Source: Brevibacterium aurantiacum (lineage in GTDB: Bacteria; Actinomycetota; Actinomycetes; Actinomycetales; Brevibacteriaceae). From it: a DNA stretch of 64,000 nt. The position numbers were made by a program, and so were the translations under genes. Positions 27,091 to 36,436 of this stretch are shown piece after piece (position 1 is the stretch's first letter; the number at the start of each line of letters is the position of its first letter). The stretch covers positions 124,001 through 188,000 of the forward strand of contig NZ_VLTK01000002.1 in assembly GCF_007558825.1 (NCBI RefSeq), read 5' to 3'. The notes under the pieces are model-generated. The model made no database searches, was not told the DNA's origin, and was given only the letters and a program-made list of their open reading frames with translations.

Positions 27091-28203
27091 ATGATGAAAC
27101 GATATTCTGCAATTGCTGCGGCACTGATATTGCCATTTGCCCTCACCGCATGCATGCAAGGGGGAGAGAGCACCAGCGAACTCAACGCAGACGATTTCAA
27201 GGACCCGGTTGCCGGTGAAGTCGCCGAAGGGTCGTTGGACGGTACGACGATGACGTTTGTCTCCTGGGGCGGAGGGTTCCAAGATGGTCAGACTAAGGCC
27301 TTCTCTGAACCGTTTGCCAAACAGTCCGGGGCAGAAGTGCTTTCGGATGGCCCTACAGATGCCGCTAAGCTCAAAGCTCAGGTCGATTCCGGCAATGTCT
27401 CCTGGGACGCAATCAACGCAAGCCCCACGCAGAATGCCGCGAATTGCGGCACTTTGTTCGAGAAGCTGGATCTCTCGCTCATCGATACCAGCAAGATCCC
27501 CGAAGGTACCCCGCAGGGCGACTGCTACCTCCCATCCCTGGTCTACGTCTATGGAATGTTCTATGACGCGGACAAATACGGCGACAATCCTCCCACCGGG
27601 TGGAAAGACTTCTTCGATACGGACAAGTTCCCCGGCACACGAGCCGTTGAAGGCCGACCGTCGGCTACCGCTGGAACATTCGAAGCAGCGCTGTTGGCTG
27701 ATGGTGTGAAGCCGGATGACCTGTTTCCCCTCGACACCAAACGGTCATTGAAGAAATGGGACACTATCAAGAAGGACGTCAAATACTGGCAGACAGGTGC
27801 TGAGCAGACTCAGATGGCCCAGGCCGGCGAAGCCGATATGATCTTCGGCTGGAGTGGCCGGATCTATGAGGCCAATCAAAACGGTTCCAACTTCAAACCA
27901 GTCTGGGATCAGGGATTCCTTGCCAGCGATACCTTCTCGATTGCCAAAGACTCGCCGAACAAGATCGCTGCACATGCCTACATCAACTACGCGTTGGGAG
28001 CGAAGCAACAGGCAGAAATGGCGGAGGCGACCAGCTATTCGCCTGTCAACGTGGATTCCAAACCGAAATTTGAAGGCGAAGCCAAGGAATTCAATGTAAC
28101 GCGGCCCGAAGTGCTCGACGTGACGCTCCCACAGAATGCCGATTACTGGGGAGAGAACCAGGAGGAGCTTTACGCCGCGTGGGGAGATTGGCTCAACAAA
28201 TGA
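27091..28203 (+). CDS. spermidine/putrescine-type ABC transporter substrate-binding lipoprotein
   Basis: 370 residues. The N-terminus has a lipoprotein signal with lipobox LTAC (Cys about residue 21). The mature part resembles PotD/PotF-class solute-binding proteins: 'MTFVSWGGGFQDGQTKAF', 'WDAINASPTQ', 'YVYGMFYDADKYGDNPPTGW'. It feeds the two permeases and ATPase that follow without gaps. Ligand by family: a polyamine or related cationic amine. It starts at an ATGATG pair after AGAGGAATC. Confidence 0.9.
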   Translation: MMKRYSAIAAALILPFALTACMQGGESTSELNADDFKDPVAGEVAEGSLDGTTMTFVSWGGGFQDGQTKAFSEPFAKQSGAEVLSDGPTDAAKLKAQVDSGNVSWDAINASPTQNAANCGTLFEKLDLSLIDTSKIPEGTPQGDCYLPSLVYVYGMFYDADKYGDNPPTGWKDFFDTDKFPGTRAVEGRPSATAGTFEAALLADGVKPDDLFPLDTKRSLKKWDTIKKDVKYWQTGAEQTQMAQAGEADMIFGWSGRIYEANQNGSNFKPVWDQGFLASDTFSIAKDSPNKIAAHAYINYALGAKQQAEMAEATSYSPVNVDSKPKFEGEAKEFNVTRPEVLDVTLPQNADYWGENQEELYAAWGDWLNK

Positions 28204-28227
28204 GTGGTTTCGTGAAGGTGTTCTCTC

Positions 28228-29070
28228 ATGAGTACTAAGCAATCGCGAACAGCAGTGCTGGCATGGCCAGCACTGCTGTTGGTGGCGCTCGGCTTCATCG
28301 TCCCTGTCGCAATCATCTTGGTGATGAGTGTGACGGACCCGGAGCCGGGCACCCAGAACTTCGAGTGGTTGGCCACGAACTCGACCGCTCACGATATCCT
28401 GTGGCGAACGATCTACATTGCGGTGTTGGCAACCCTGATCACCGCAGTGTTGGCCTACCCGTTCGCTTATCTGATGGCAACCAGTTCGACCTTGGTCCGC
28501 TCGATTCTCATGGTGGTGGTCCTGCTGCCATTCTGGACCTCGATGATGGTCCGGGCATTTGCGTGGATCATCATCCTCCAGAAGAACGGACTGCTCAATA
28601 CGGTCGTCGGCGCTTTCGGCATCGATCCTCTGACCGTTCTGGGCACGAATACTGCTGTGCTCATCGGCATGTGCCAGATACTCATGCCGTTTATGGTCCT
28701 GCCGATGGTGTCTGTCATGGTCGGGATCGACTCCCGATTGCCCTTGGCAGCACGCATCATGGGGGCTCCGAAGTGGAAAGCATTCCTTCAGGTTTATTTT
28801 CCGCTGTCCCTGCCCGGGGTTTTCGCTGGGTCGTTGATCGTTTTCATCCTGTCGTTGGGCTTCTACGTCACACCGGCACTTCTGGGTTCACCGAGGCAGC
28901 AGCTCATTCCCAATGCTCTGTTCACACAGGTGCTTGAGCTGCTCTCGTGGGGCAGGGGAGGCGCATTGGCAGTTGCCACGCTGGTCATGGTCGGAGCAGT
29001 CTTCCTGCTTCTCTTCCTTGTAGCCAAGGTGATGGGCATCAAGATCGGAAAGATCGGGGGCGGGCTGTGA
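28228..29070 (+). CDS. polyamine-type ABC transporter permease (PotB-like)
   Basis: 280 residues with six membrane helices and the binding-protein-dependent permease coupling loop around 'AARIMGAPKWKAFLQVYFPLSLPG' (EAA motif variant). First permease of the operon; its stop overlaps the GTG of the second permease by 4 bp. Confidence 0.9.
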   Translation: MSTKQSRTAVLAWPALLLVALGFIVPVAIILVMSVTDPEPGTQNFEWLATNSTAHDILWRTIYIAVLATLITAVLAYPFAYLMATSSTLVRSILMVVVLLPFWTSMMVRAFAWIIILQKNGLLNTVVGAFGIDPLTVLGTNTAVLIGMCQILMPFMVLPMVSVMVGIDSRLPLAARIMGAPKWKAFLQVYFPLSLPGVFAGSLIVFILSLGFYVTPALLGSPRQQLIPNALFTQVLELLSWGRGGALAVATLVMVGAVFLLLFLVAKVMGIKIGKIGGGL

Positions 29071-29852
29071 ATAAATCACGCGTAACGCTATGGGCCGCAT
29101 GCGTCTTCATCGGGCTGTGGCTTGTTGCTCCGACGCTCATCGTCATCCCGATGAGCTTCAATGAACAGCGATCGCTGGCGTTCCCTCCCAAGGGCTTCTC
29201 GTTGCGATGGTTCGAGAACTTCTTCAGCGACGCACAGTGGCTCGGAGGTTTCCTCAACTCTGTGCAGATTGCGCTACTGACAGCTGTCTTGGCAACAGTG
29301 CTGGGAACACTGGCTGCCTACGGCTTGTCCAAGGTCAAGGGCATCAGGGCATCATTCGGCCGCAACGTCCTCGTCATACCGATGATCATTCCGTCCGTCA
29401 TCTTCGGCGTCGGACTCTACAGCCTGTTCCTCAGACTCGGTCTGGTCGGAACGCTGCCTGGATTCCTCATCGCCCATACCGCACTGGCCGTCCCCTACGT
29501 TGTCGTGACGGTGGGGTCGACGCTGGCTGCATATAACGTGTCTCTCGAAAGAGCAGCTTGGGTCTGCGGAGCCAATAAGTTCCGCGCATTCATCGGCGTC
29601 ACCGTTCCCATGCTGATGCCGGGCATTCTCTCCGGAGCATTCTTCGCATTCATCACCTCCTTCGATGAAGTGGTGGTGTCGATGTTCATCTCAAGCCCGT
29701 ACCTGCAGACACTGCCCGTCACGATGTTCGCCGGGATGCAGCGTGAGGTCGATCCGACGATTGCCGCCGCGGCGACTCTCATCATGATCACTACGACCGC
29801 TGCCGCTATCGGCGGAATCCTGTCTCAACATCTCAAGAGGAAACGCACATGA
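29067..29852 (+). CDS. polyamine-type ABC transporter permease (PotC-like)
   Basis: 261 residues, six membrane helices, EAA-type loop 'ERAAWVCGANKFRAFIGVTVPMLMPG'. GTG 29067 (GTGA overlap with the previous gene) gives the family N-terminus; a longer frame begins at 28947. The end overlaps the ATPase start by 4 bp. Confidence 0.9.
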   Translation: MNKSRVTLWAACVFIGLWLVAPTLIVIPMSFNEQRSLAFPPKGFSLRWFENFFSDAQWLGGFLNSVQIALLTAVLATVLGTLAAYGLSKVKGIRASFGRNVLVIPMIIPSVIFGVGLYSLFLRLGLVGTLPGFLIAHTALAVPYVVVTVGSTLAAYNVSLERAAWVCGANKFRAFIGVTVPMLMPGILSGAFFAFITSFDEVVVSMFISSPYLQTLPVTMFAGMQREVDPTIAAAATLIMITTTAAAIGGILSQHLKRKRT

Positions 29853-30952
29853 GCACACAAGTCATCGGTGCAGCACTGAGTCTTCGCGACATCAGCAAAC
29901 GATTCGGATCCGTCACTGCTGCTGCGGACGTCAACCTCGACGTCGAGCCGGGAGAGTTCATCTCCCTGCTGGGGCCCAGCGGTTCCGGTAAGACAACGAC
30001 GCTCAACATGATCGCAGGGTTCGAAGAGCCCAGCGGCGGTCGAATCATGATCAACGAGAAAGACATCACCGATATCCCCATCCATCGCCGCAACATCGGC
30101 ATGGTGTTCCAGGGATATGCCCTGTTCCCGCATATGACAGTGGAGAAGAACGTCGAATACCCGCTCAAACAGCATGGGTTCGACAAGGCCGAGAGGAAGC
30201 GAGCCACCGACGAGGCTCTGTCAAAGGTCTCCCTCGAGAAGTACCGTGCTCGGATGCCGGCACAGCTGTCCGGAGGTCAGCAGCAGCGAGTGGCACTTGC
30301 GCGTGCGATCGCTTATAGGCCGCCACTGCTGCTGATGGATGAGCCGTTGAGCGCACTGGACAAGGCGTTGCGTGAAGGGCTGCAGACAGAGATTCGTCGC
30401 ATTCACCGAGATCTGGGCACCACGGTCGTCTATGTCACTCACGATCAAGATGAAGCGATGGCACTGTCCGACCGTATCGTGGTGTTCAATGAGGGGCGGA
30501 TTCAACAGATCGGAACACCCAACGAGCTGTACAAGAACCCGAGCAATGAATTCGTTTCGCAGTTCCTCGGCGAATCAATCCATCTCGACGGATTGATCGA
30601 AGAGCAGGGAAGCGGCCACGAGTTCGTCAGAGATGACTTCCACTTGCCCACCGAGGTCGATCATCGTGGTCCGGCGCAGTTGATGATCCGACCCGAAAGC
30701 GTCGAGCTCATCAGCGCTTCGAGCGCTGAACAGTCAGGTCCGACCGTGGAAGCAGAGATTCTTGACAGGGTCTACGTCGGACATTCGGTGAAATACATGG
30801 TCTCCTGCCGAGGTGGGGGAGGCGTTGTCCGATCGCGGGCGACCGACGTCGATGACTTCGCCATCGGTCAGGAAGTGCTCTTGACCTGGGAAGCTGATCG
30901 ATCTCGCATCCTGCCACTGGCCACCTCGGCGAAGAACGGGGAAGAATCATGA
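29849..30952 (+). CDS. polyamine-type ABC transporter ATP-binding protein (PotA-like)
   Basis: 367 residues. Walker A 'GPSGSGKTTT', signature 'LSGGQQQRVALARA', Walker B 'LLLMDEPLSALD' and the switch His in 'VYVTHDQDEA'; the C-terminal about 110 residues form the TOBE domain ('MIRPESVEL') typical of PotA/FbpC. It energises uptake of the ligand bound by the upstream lipoprotein. Its ATGA start and ATGA end overlap both neighbours. Confidence 0.93.
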   Translation: MSTQVIGAALSLRDISKRFGSVTAAADVNLDVEPGEFISLLGPSGSGKTTTLNMIAGFEEPSGGRIMINEKDITDIPIHRRNIGMVFQGYALFPHMTVEKNVEYPLKQHGFDKAERKRATDEALSKVSLEKYRARMPAQLSGGQQQRVALARAIAYRPPLLLMDEPLSALDKALREGLQTEIRRIHRDLGTTVVYVTHDQDEAMALSDRIVVFNEGRIQQIGTPNELYKNPSNEFVSQFLGESIHLDGLIEEQGSGHEFVRDDFHLPTEVDHRGPAQLMIRPESVELISASSAEQSGPTVEAEILDRVYVGHSVKYMVSCRGGGGVVRSRATDVDDFAIGQEVLLTWEADRSRILPLATSAKNGEES

Positions 30953-32328
30953 AGAACGGACATCTGTCCCACTGGCTCGACTCCACCAGGGACCTCAGTC
31001 GAACTCGGCAGCGGATCGAAGGATCCACTCAAGCGGACGTGGTCATCATCGGCGGCGGATATACAGGACTATGGACCGCCTATTGGACCAAGAAGCAGGA
31101 TCCGTCACTCGATATCGTTGTGTTGGAGAAGGAATTCGTGGGATACGGAGCCTCCGGACGAAACGGCGGTTGGATCAGCGGAAAGACTGTCGGCCTGCGC
31201 CGAAATCTCATGTCTGAATCGGTCAGTGCAGAACAGGTCTTAGAGATCGAGCGCACGTGCCACCAAGCCGTCTTTGAGATCGACGATCTGATGGCCGCCG
31301 CAGGCAAAGACATCGACGCGCACAGAGGCGGTTGGATGCAGATCGCTCGCAGTGACAGCGAATTTGCCCGGTTGCGGAGCCATGTCGAAGAAGACCGGAG
31401 CTGGGGGTTGACCGAAGATGAAATCGCTCTGCTGAGTGCGGAAGAGACCTACGACAGAATCCATGTGCCGGGAGTGCAGGGTGCCGTCTACAGCCCCTAT
31501 TCGGTCAAATGCAATCCGGCGAAATTGGTGTACGCACTCGCGGAACTATGTGAAGATCTCGGTGTCAGAATCTATGAGAATTCTCCAGTAGAGGAGTTCT
31601 CCGATGGCGATTGTCAGACCACTCGTGGACACGTGCGTGGGTCAGTGGTCGTTCTGGCGACCGAGGGATACACCTCGGCGCTGCCAGGCAGGAAACGGGA
31701 CCAGTTGCCGATGGTGTCGTCGATGGTTGTCACTGAGCAGATTCCTGAGTCGCAATGGGAATCCATCGGCTGGTCGGGCTACGAATGTTTGAGCGGCGCA
31801 CAGCACATCTACTTCTATGCCCAGCGAACTGCCGACAATAGGATCGCTATCGGCGGGCGCGGAGTGCCATATTTCTGGGGATCGCGATTCGATACGAGCG
31901 GGGAGCTCGACCCAGGGACCACATCTCAATTGGGAGAGATCCTGCAAGGACTGTTCCCGACTGTGCCCATCAAACTTGCCCACTCGTGGCGAGGGGTTTT
32001 GGGAGTTCCTCGTGACTGGTCGCCCTTCATCGACTATTCCAAGTCGAATCGACTGGTTCGTGTCGGAGGCTACGCCGGGCAGGGGGTGACGGCCTCCTAC
32101 GTAGCCGGACGCACGGTGGCAGGACTCATCTCCGAGCAGGATTCTTCGCTGACAGGGTCGGCGTGGGTCCGGAACATGCCGCGTAAATGGGAGGCTGAAC
32201 CATTGCGCTGGATCGGCTCGCGATCTGTGCAGATGATGTACAAGGCGGCAGACACGATCGAGCATCGAAGGGGAGGTGCGGACACATCTGTGTTCGGTCG
32301 CCTGGCCACTAAGATCTCGGGACGATAG
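30949..32328 (+). CDS. FAD-dependent amine oxidoreductase (DAO family, PuuB-like)
   Basis: 459 residues. The N-terminal dinucleotide-binding fold 'VVIIGGGYTGLWTAYWTKK' and 'GYGASGRNGGWISG' are typical of D-amino-acid-oxidase-family enzymes of the gamma-glutamylputrescine oxidase/glycine oxidase type; the C-terminal 'VGGYAGQGVTASYVAGRTVAGLI' closes the FAD site. Coupled by a 4-bp overlap to the polyamine transporter, so it probably oxidises the imported amine. No PuuA-like glutamylating ligase is nearby, so a free amine or N-methyl amine is as likely as a gamma-glutamyl derivative. Confidence 0.88.
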   Translation: MKNGHLSHWLDSTRDLSRTRQRIEGSTQADVVIIGGGYTGLWTAYWTKKQDPSLDIVVLEKEFVGYGASGRNGGWISGKTVGLRRNLMSESVSAEQVLEIERTCHQAVFEIDDLMAAAGKDIDAHRGGWMQIARSDSEFARLRSHVEEDRSWGLTEDEIALLSAEETYDRIHVPGVQGAVYSPYSVKCNPAKLVYALAELCEDLGVRIYENSPVEEFSDGDCQTTRGHVRGSVVVLATEGYTSALPGRKRDQLPMVSSMVVTEQIPESQWESIGWSGYECLSGAQHIYFYAQRTADNRIAIGGRGVPYFWGSRFDTSGELDPGTTSQLGEILQGLFPTVPIKLAHSWRGVLGVPRDWSPFIDYSKSNRLVRVGGYAGQGVTASYVAGRTVAGLISEQDSSLTGSAWVRNMPRKWEAEPLRWIGSRSVQMMYKAADTIEHRRGGADTSVFGRLATKISGR

Positions 32329-32343
32329 GACGGAGGCGGCCGG

Positions 32344-33324
32344 ATGATCTTGAGAATTGTCATCGTCGACCGATCTGATGGCGCGGATTCCTCCCGTTTG
32401 GGCGACCTGGGCTCGGCAGTGAACGTCCCGGGTGCCGAGTTCAAGGTTCAGCGGTTGCTGCCCGCGGATCTTCGACAGGTCCATCCCGACACATCGGTGG
32501 TGTTCGTGCGTGCGGGATATTGGAATGACGTCGAGCGTCTTCTCGAACTGGCACCGGCAGTGTCATGGGTACATGTGAACATGACCGGTGTCGACCATTT
32601 GCCCGTGGATCGCATGGAATCAGCCGGAGTCATTCTCACGAATTGTCGCGGAGTCCTCGACCTTGCAATTGCCGAATTCGTCCTCGGCAGTGTGCTCCTA
32701 TGGTCCAAGGGGCTGCTCCGTTCAGCCCTCGATACACGAGAGCGCCGAACAGATTACCGAGAGCCGAAAGCGAATTCCGAACTGAACGCTCTGATCATCG
32801 GAACGGGAAACATCGGTTCGGAGTGTGCGCGAGTGTTTCGGCAGGCGGGTTTCGGACGCATCGTCGGCATTCGCCGAACACCTGTTCCGCTTCCTGACTT
32901 CGACGATGTGGCCAGTGTGGAGGTGCTGCCGATTCAAATCAGTCAACATGATGTAGTTGTGTCCTGCCTGCCGGCCACCAGCGCGACCGATGGGCTGATC
33001 GGCTCCGCCGTGCTCAGGCAGCTGCGCAAAGAATCCGTCTTCATCAACGTCGGGCGAGGATCAACCGTCGATCACATGGCGCTGGCAGAAGAGATGAATG
33101 CTCGCGCTGGAACTGTTGCCGTCCTGGACGTCACCGAACCCGAGCCACTTCCGATGGATCATCCGCTGTGGGATTGTTCCAACGTCGTGATCAGCCCACA
33201 CATGTCAGGAGATACCGTCGGCAGGCACGACGCCTTCGCAGCTCTGTTCGTGGAGAATCTGCGGCGCTATTGTTCTGGGGACGAACTGCTCAATCGCGTC
33301 GGACAACCGCCTGAGTCAGCGTAA
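32344..33324 (+). CDS. D-2-hydroxyacid dehydrogenase family (NAD-binding)
   Basis: 326 residues. Rossmann motif 'LIIGTGNIGSECARVF', then 'VFINVGRGSTVD' with the substrate/cofactor Arg, and 'DHPLWDCSNVVISPHMSG' holding the catalytic His. It reduces a 2-oxoacid or oxidises a D-2-hydroxyacid with NAD(P). Last gene of the amine operon, 15 bp after the oxidase, so it may process the carbonyl product. Substrate unknown. Confidence 0.88.
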   Translation: MILRIVIVDRSDGADSSRLGDLGSAVNVPGAEFKVQRLLPADLRQVHPDTSVVFVRAGYWNDVERLLELAPAVSWVHVNMTGVDHLPVDRMESAGVILTNCRGVLDLAIAEFVLGSVLLWSKGLLRSALDTRERRTDYREPKANSELNALIIGTGNIGSECARVFRQAGFGRIVGIRRTPVPLPDFDDVASVEVLPIQISQHDVVVSCLPATSATDGLIGSAVLRQLRKESVFINVGRGSTVDHMALAEEMNARAGTVAVLDVTEPEPLPMDHPLWDCSNVVISPHMSGDTVGRHDAFAALFVENLRRYCSGDELLNRVGQPPESA

Positions 33325-33462
33325 ACGCTTACCAGCATCAGTTGACGGACCATGCCGCGTAATCACTTCGCCCGATAGTCCGGGACTTCAGACTCCTACG
33401 CCCGCAACTGGTGACAGCGAACTACGACTTGGTTTGCAGGGCGAAAGCATGAGTGCTTATCG

Positions 33463-34233
33463 TCAGGAGCTTATGCCGGCTCGTTCGAAGCCCTGTATAC
33501 GAGTCCACCGGTAGCGCGTCCGTCTGTCGCACTGCACCAGGATTCGCAGGAACAGGCCGCCCGCAATGAGGCCACCGAGGAGATCTGTGGCCCAGTGCCA
33601 CCCGAGGAGGAATGAGACCACCACGGAGTTCACGCTGATGGCGACGACGACCCAGCACAGAATATGAACGAGCCGTCGGGATGCGCCACTGTAGTGGGCG
33701 ATGAGGTAGACGGCGGCACCATAGATGAGCACCGCCTCGGCGGCGTGTCCGGAGGGAAAACTGATCCCACGATCGCCGAACTCGAGCAGACCGCCTTGGA
33801 AGAATCTCGGATCGTGCAAGGTCGTCGATGGGCGGGCCAGCAGAACCTTCAGCCCTCCGATGCCGATGAAGAAGGCGGCCTCGGCTGCCAGAGCGAACCC
33901 GATAGGACGCCAGGACTGACTTCTGCGCGCGATCACAATAGCAACAATCGCCAGCACGGGCATGCAGACTGCCTGCCCGGCGATGCTGTCGAGGATATTC
34001 TGTGCGAACCACACCAGATCAGGGTTGTAGAGGTAGAGCCAGCGACGATTGAGTTGGTAGTCCCAGACTCGCAAGGGCCCCGTGGCGAAGATCGTCAACA
34101 CGACGAATCCGAGTGCCAGCACCCAAATTGAGGTTGCCCGAGTAAGCCATCCCCTACTCTTCGCCTGTACTCGGTCTTGATCGGTGGGAAGGCCGGTCTG
34201 ACCATCAGGCGCCATGCGAGAATCGACAACCAT
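33463..34233 (-). CDS. PAP2-family membrane phosphatase
   Basis: About 256 residues, five to six helices. The acid-phosphatase motifs are present as 'KVLLARPST' (C1), 'FPSGHAAEAV' (C2) and 'LLGWHWATD' (C3). In C3 the normally conserved Arg of S-R-x5-H-x3-D is not visible; the position reads Ser, with the His and Asp kept. Family role: hydrolysis of lipid or prenyl phosphates at the membrane. The open frame reaches 34440, but TAAACT lies 8 bases before ATG 34233, consistent with leaderless expression from there; ATG 34215 is an alternative. Confidence 0.8.
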   Translation of the reverse strand: MVVDSRMAPDGQTGLPTDQDRVQAKSRGWLTRATSIWVLALGFVVLTIFATGPLRVWDYQLNRRWLYLYNPDLVWFAQNILDSIAGQAVCMPVLAIVAIVIARRSQSWRPIGFALAAEAAFFIGIGGLKVLLARPSTTLHDPRFFQGGLLEFGDRGISFPSGHAAEAVLIYGAAVYLIAHYSGASRRLVHILCWVVVAISVNSVVVSFLLGWHWATDLLGGLIAGGLFLRILVQCDRRTRYRWTRIQGFERAGISS

Positions 34234-34358
34234 CAAGGGCGAGTTTAGTCGGTTCTCGGTGTCCAAGTGGAAACGGCTGGATAATGGGAGCTGAACCATT
34301 GACGCTTTACGTCGATCAGCACTATTGGCGTTATGACGTGGCTCACGTAGCATCAAGT

Positions 34359-35360
34359 ATGGACGTCGTTGACTTTGTTCCAGAGCCCAATCAGTTCGTC
34401 TACACCTTTGGCGGATCCCAACCGGCAGCCACGATCGCACCCGGTACAGCTCTACGACTGTGGTCGGAGGACGCCTTCAACAATGCGATCACATCGGTCG
34501 CTGACATTCCGAGCGAGAAGCTCGATTCACGATACCTCAACCCGCAGACGGGACCGTTCTACGTCGAAGGAGCCCAACCGGGGGACACCCTGGCCGTCCA
34601 CATCGTCGATCTCACGCCTGCACGCAGTTGGGGAGCCTCGGCGATGATCCCGTTCTTCGGCGGGCTGACGGCGACGGACAGAACCAGCCTCCTGCACGAT
34701 CCTCTGCCGGAAGGAGTGTGGATCTACGAGATCGATTCCGCCGCGCAGACGGTGGGATTCCAGCCTCGCAGAGGCGACTTCGAACTGGCGCTGCCGCTCG
34801 AGCCCATGCTCGGCACCGTCGGCGTGGCGCCGGCCGGCGGCGAGGTGCATTCCTCACTGACACCCGAACGATATGGCGGAAACATGGACACCCCCGAGAT
34901 GAAGATCGGCACGACAGCCTATTTCGGAGTCAACGTCGACGGCGCCATGTTCTCCATCGGCGACGGTCACTACCGCCAGGGCGAGGGGGAAGCGTGCGGC
35001 ACAGCGGTCGAGGGCGCGATGAACTCGACGATCATCGTCGACCTCATCAAAGGCGGCGCTCCGGCGTGGCCGCGGCTGGAGACCGACGGCCATTGGATGG
35101 TCGTCGGGTCCTCGAGACCGATGGAGGACTCGTGGAGGATCTCCCAAGTTGAAATGATCCGCTGGCTCGGTGAGCTCTACGGGCTGGAGACCATGGACGC
35201 CTATCAGCTGCTCACCCAGATCTCTCTTGTCCCCGTCGCCAATGTGGTCGACACCAACTACAGCGTCGTGACGAAGATCGCGAAGTCCCTCCTGCCCACG
35301 CGCAGTGCGTTCGATGGGATCCACGCGGACCTGCGTGATCGCGCACGTTCCTTGTCCTAG
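34359..35360 (+). CDS. acetamidase/formamidase family protein
   Basis: 333 residues. The start 'MDVVDFVPEPNQFVYTFGG' and the blocks 'GPFYVEGAQPGDTLAVHIVDL' and 'GDGHYRQGEGEACGTAVEGAM' are typical of FmdA/AmdA amidases, which hydrolyse formamide, acetamide or small amides to ammonia and acid. ATG 34359 is preferred to the open-frame start at 34284 because it matches the family N-terminus; TAGCAT lies 5 bases upstream. Probably co-transcribed with the SDR 33 bp downstream. Confidence 0.88.
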   Translation: MDVVDFVPEPNQFVYTFGGSQPAATIAPGTALRLWSEDAFNNAITSVADIPSEKLDSRYLNPQTGPFYVEGAQPGDTLAVHIVDLTPARSWGASAMIPFFGGLTATDRTSLLHDPLPEGVWIYEIDSAAQTVGFQPRRGDFELALPLEPMLGTVGVAPAGGEVHSSLTPERYGGNMDTPEMKIGTTAYFGVNVDGAMFSIGDGHYRQGEGEACGTAVEGAMNSTIIVDLIKGGAPAWPRLETDGHWMVVGSSRPMEDSWRISQVEMIRWLGELYGLETMDAYQLLTQISLVPVANVVDTNYSVVTKIAKSLLPTRSAFDGIHADLRDRARSLS

Positions 35361-35393
35361 TTCCAGAGAGCATCGAGGAGAAAGAGTTCCGTC

Positions 35394-36152
35394 ATGGACC
35401 TGAAGATCAGCGGGAAGACAGCAATGGTCACCGGGGGTACACGGGGTATCGGGCGTGCCATCGTCGAGGCGTTCATCGCCGAGGGCGCCAATGTGGCCTT
35501 CTGCGCACGAAACGCCTCAGAGGTCGCCGAGGCGGAAGAATCCTTGGCCTCGAAGGGCAGAGCCACCGGCACGGTCCTTGATGTCCAAGACTCCACGTCT
35601 CTGTCCGAATGGGTCGAAGCCACGGCCACAGAGTTCGGCGGAATCGACATGGTCGTCAACAGCGTCAGCGCCCTGGCGATTCCTGATACCGAAGAGAACT
35701 GGTACGAGTCGTTCAACGTCGACCTGATGGGCACAGTCAATCTGTCCAAGCTCGTGATCCCATATCTGGAGAAGAGCGGTGTGGCATCGTTGATCTCCAT
35801 CTCGAGCGTCTCTGGTCGAGAAGCTGACTTCGCCTCCGGGCCCTATGGCACAATGAAGACCGCGATCATCGGCTACATGGCCGGACTGGCGCTCAGCCTT
35901 GCTGACAAGGGAATCAGGGTGAACACGGTGTCGCCGGGCAACACCTATCACGAGGATGGAGTGTGGCCGGGAATCGAGTCATCCGACCCCGAGCTGTTCG
36001 CACAGGCGATGAGCCTGAATCCCACAGGACGTATGGGAACACCGCAGGAGACGGCTGCGAGTGTCGTGTTCTTGTCGAGTCCGCTGTCGAGCCGGACGAC
36101 GGGGGCGAACCTGCTGATCGACGGAGCGTTGACTCGCGGAATCCAGTTCTGA
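35394..36152 (+). CDS. short-chain dehydrogenase/reductase
   Basis: 252 residues. NAD(P)-binding 'TGGTRGIGRAIVEAF', 'SSVSGREA' and catalytic 'YGTMK' (YxxxK) define a classical SDR; 'VNTVSPGNTYHEDG' follows. The acidic/polar context after the second beta strand cannot decide NAD versus NADP. The ribosome site GAGGAGAAAGAG precedes the ATG. Substrate unknown. Confidence 0.9.
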   Translation: MDLKISGKTAMVTGGTRGIGRAIVEAFIAEGANVAFCARNASEVAEAEESLASKGRATGTVLDVQDSTSLSEWVEATATEFGGIDMVVNSVSALAIPDTEENWYESFNVDLMGTVNLSKLVIPYLEKSGVASLISISSVSGREADFASGPYGTMKTAIIGYMAGLALSLADKGIRVNTVSPGNTYHEDGVWPGIESSDPELFAQAMSLNPTGRMGTPQETAASVVFLSSPLSSRTTGANLLIDGALTRGIQF

Positions 36153-36176
36153 AGTCAGAGAGCCTGAGGAGACTGC

Positions 36177-36383
36177 TCAGCCGTTGGATTCGTCGTGCTC
36201 GTCATGTTCCCTGTTCGCGGTCGTCGAACCCAGTGCATCTCCCTCGAAATTCTGTCGACGTTCCTCTGCTGCCAAGTCCTTCGTGTCGAATTCGATTTGG
36301 TCGACTCGTTTCTGGGACGGTGCCGCATCAGCAGCTTGGTCAAGGTTCTCGGTTGCTTTGCGAATACCGTCTTCGGTGGACAT
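36177..36383 (-). CDS. small acidic hypothetical protein
   Basis: 68 residues, hydrophilic, with a predicted helical N-terminal half and a C-terminus rich in Glu, Asp, His. No family recognised. The start at ATG 36383 is supported by GAAAGGTGATCAGC directly upstream; a longer frame to 36632 covers the next gene antisense or out of frame and is not credible. Convergent with the SDR (24 bp apart). Confidence 0.65.
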   Translation of the reverse strand: MSTEDGIRKATENLDQAADAAPSQKRVDQIEFDTKDLAAEERRQNFEGDALGSTTANREHDEHDESNG

Positions 36384-36436
36384 GCTGATCACCTTTCGCA
36401 TTCGAGAGTGAGCTGGCGCCCAGTCTACGCTTCTGC

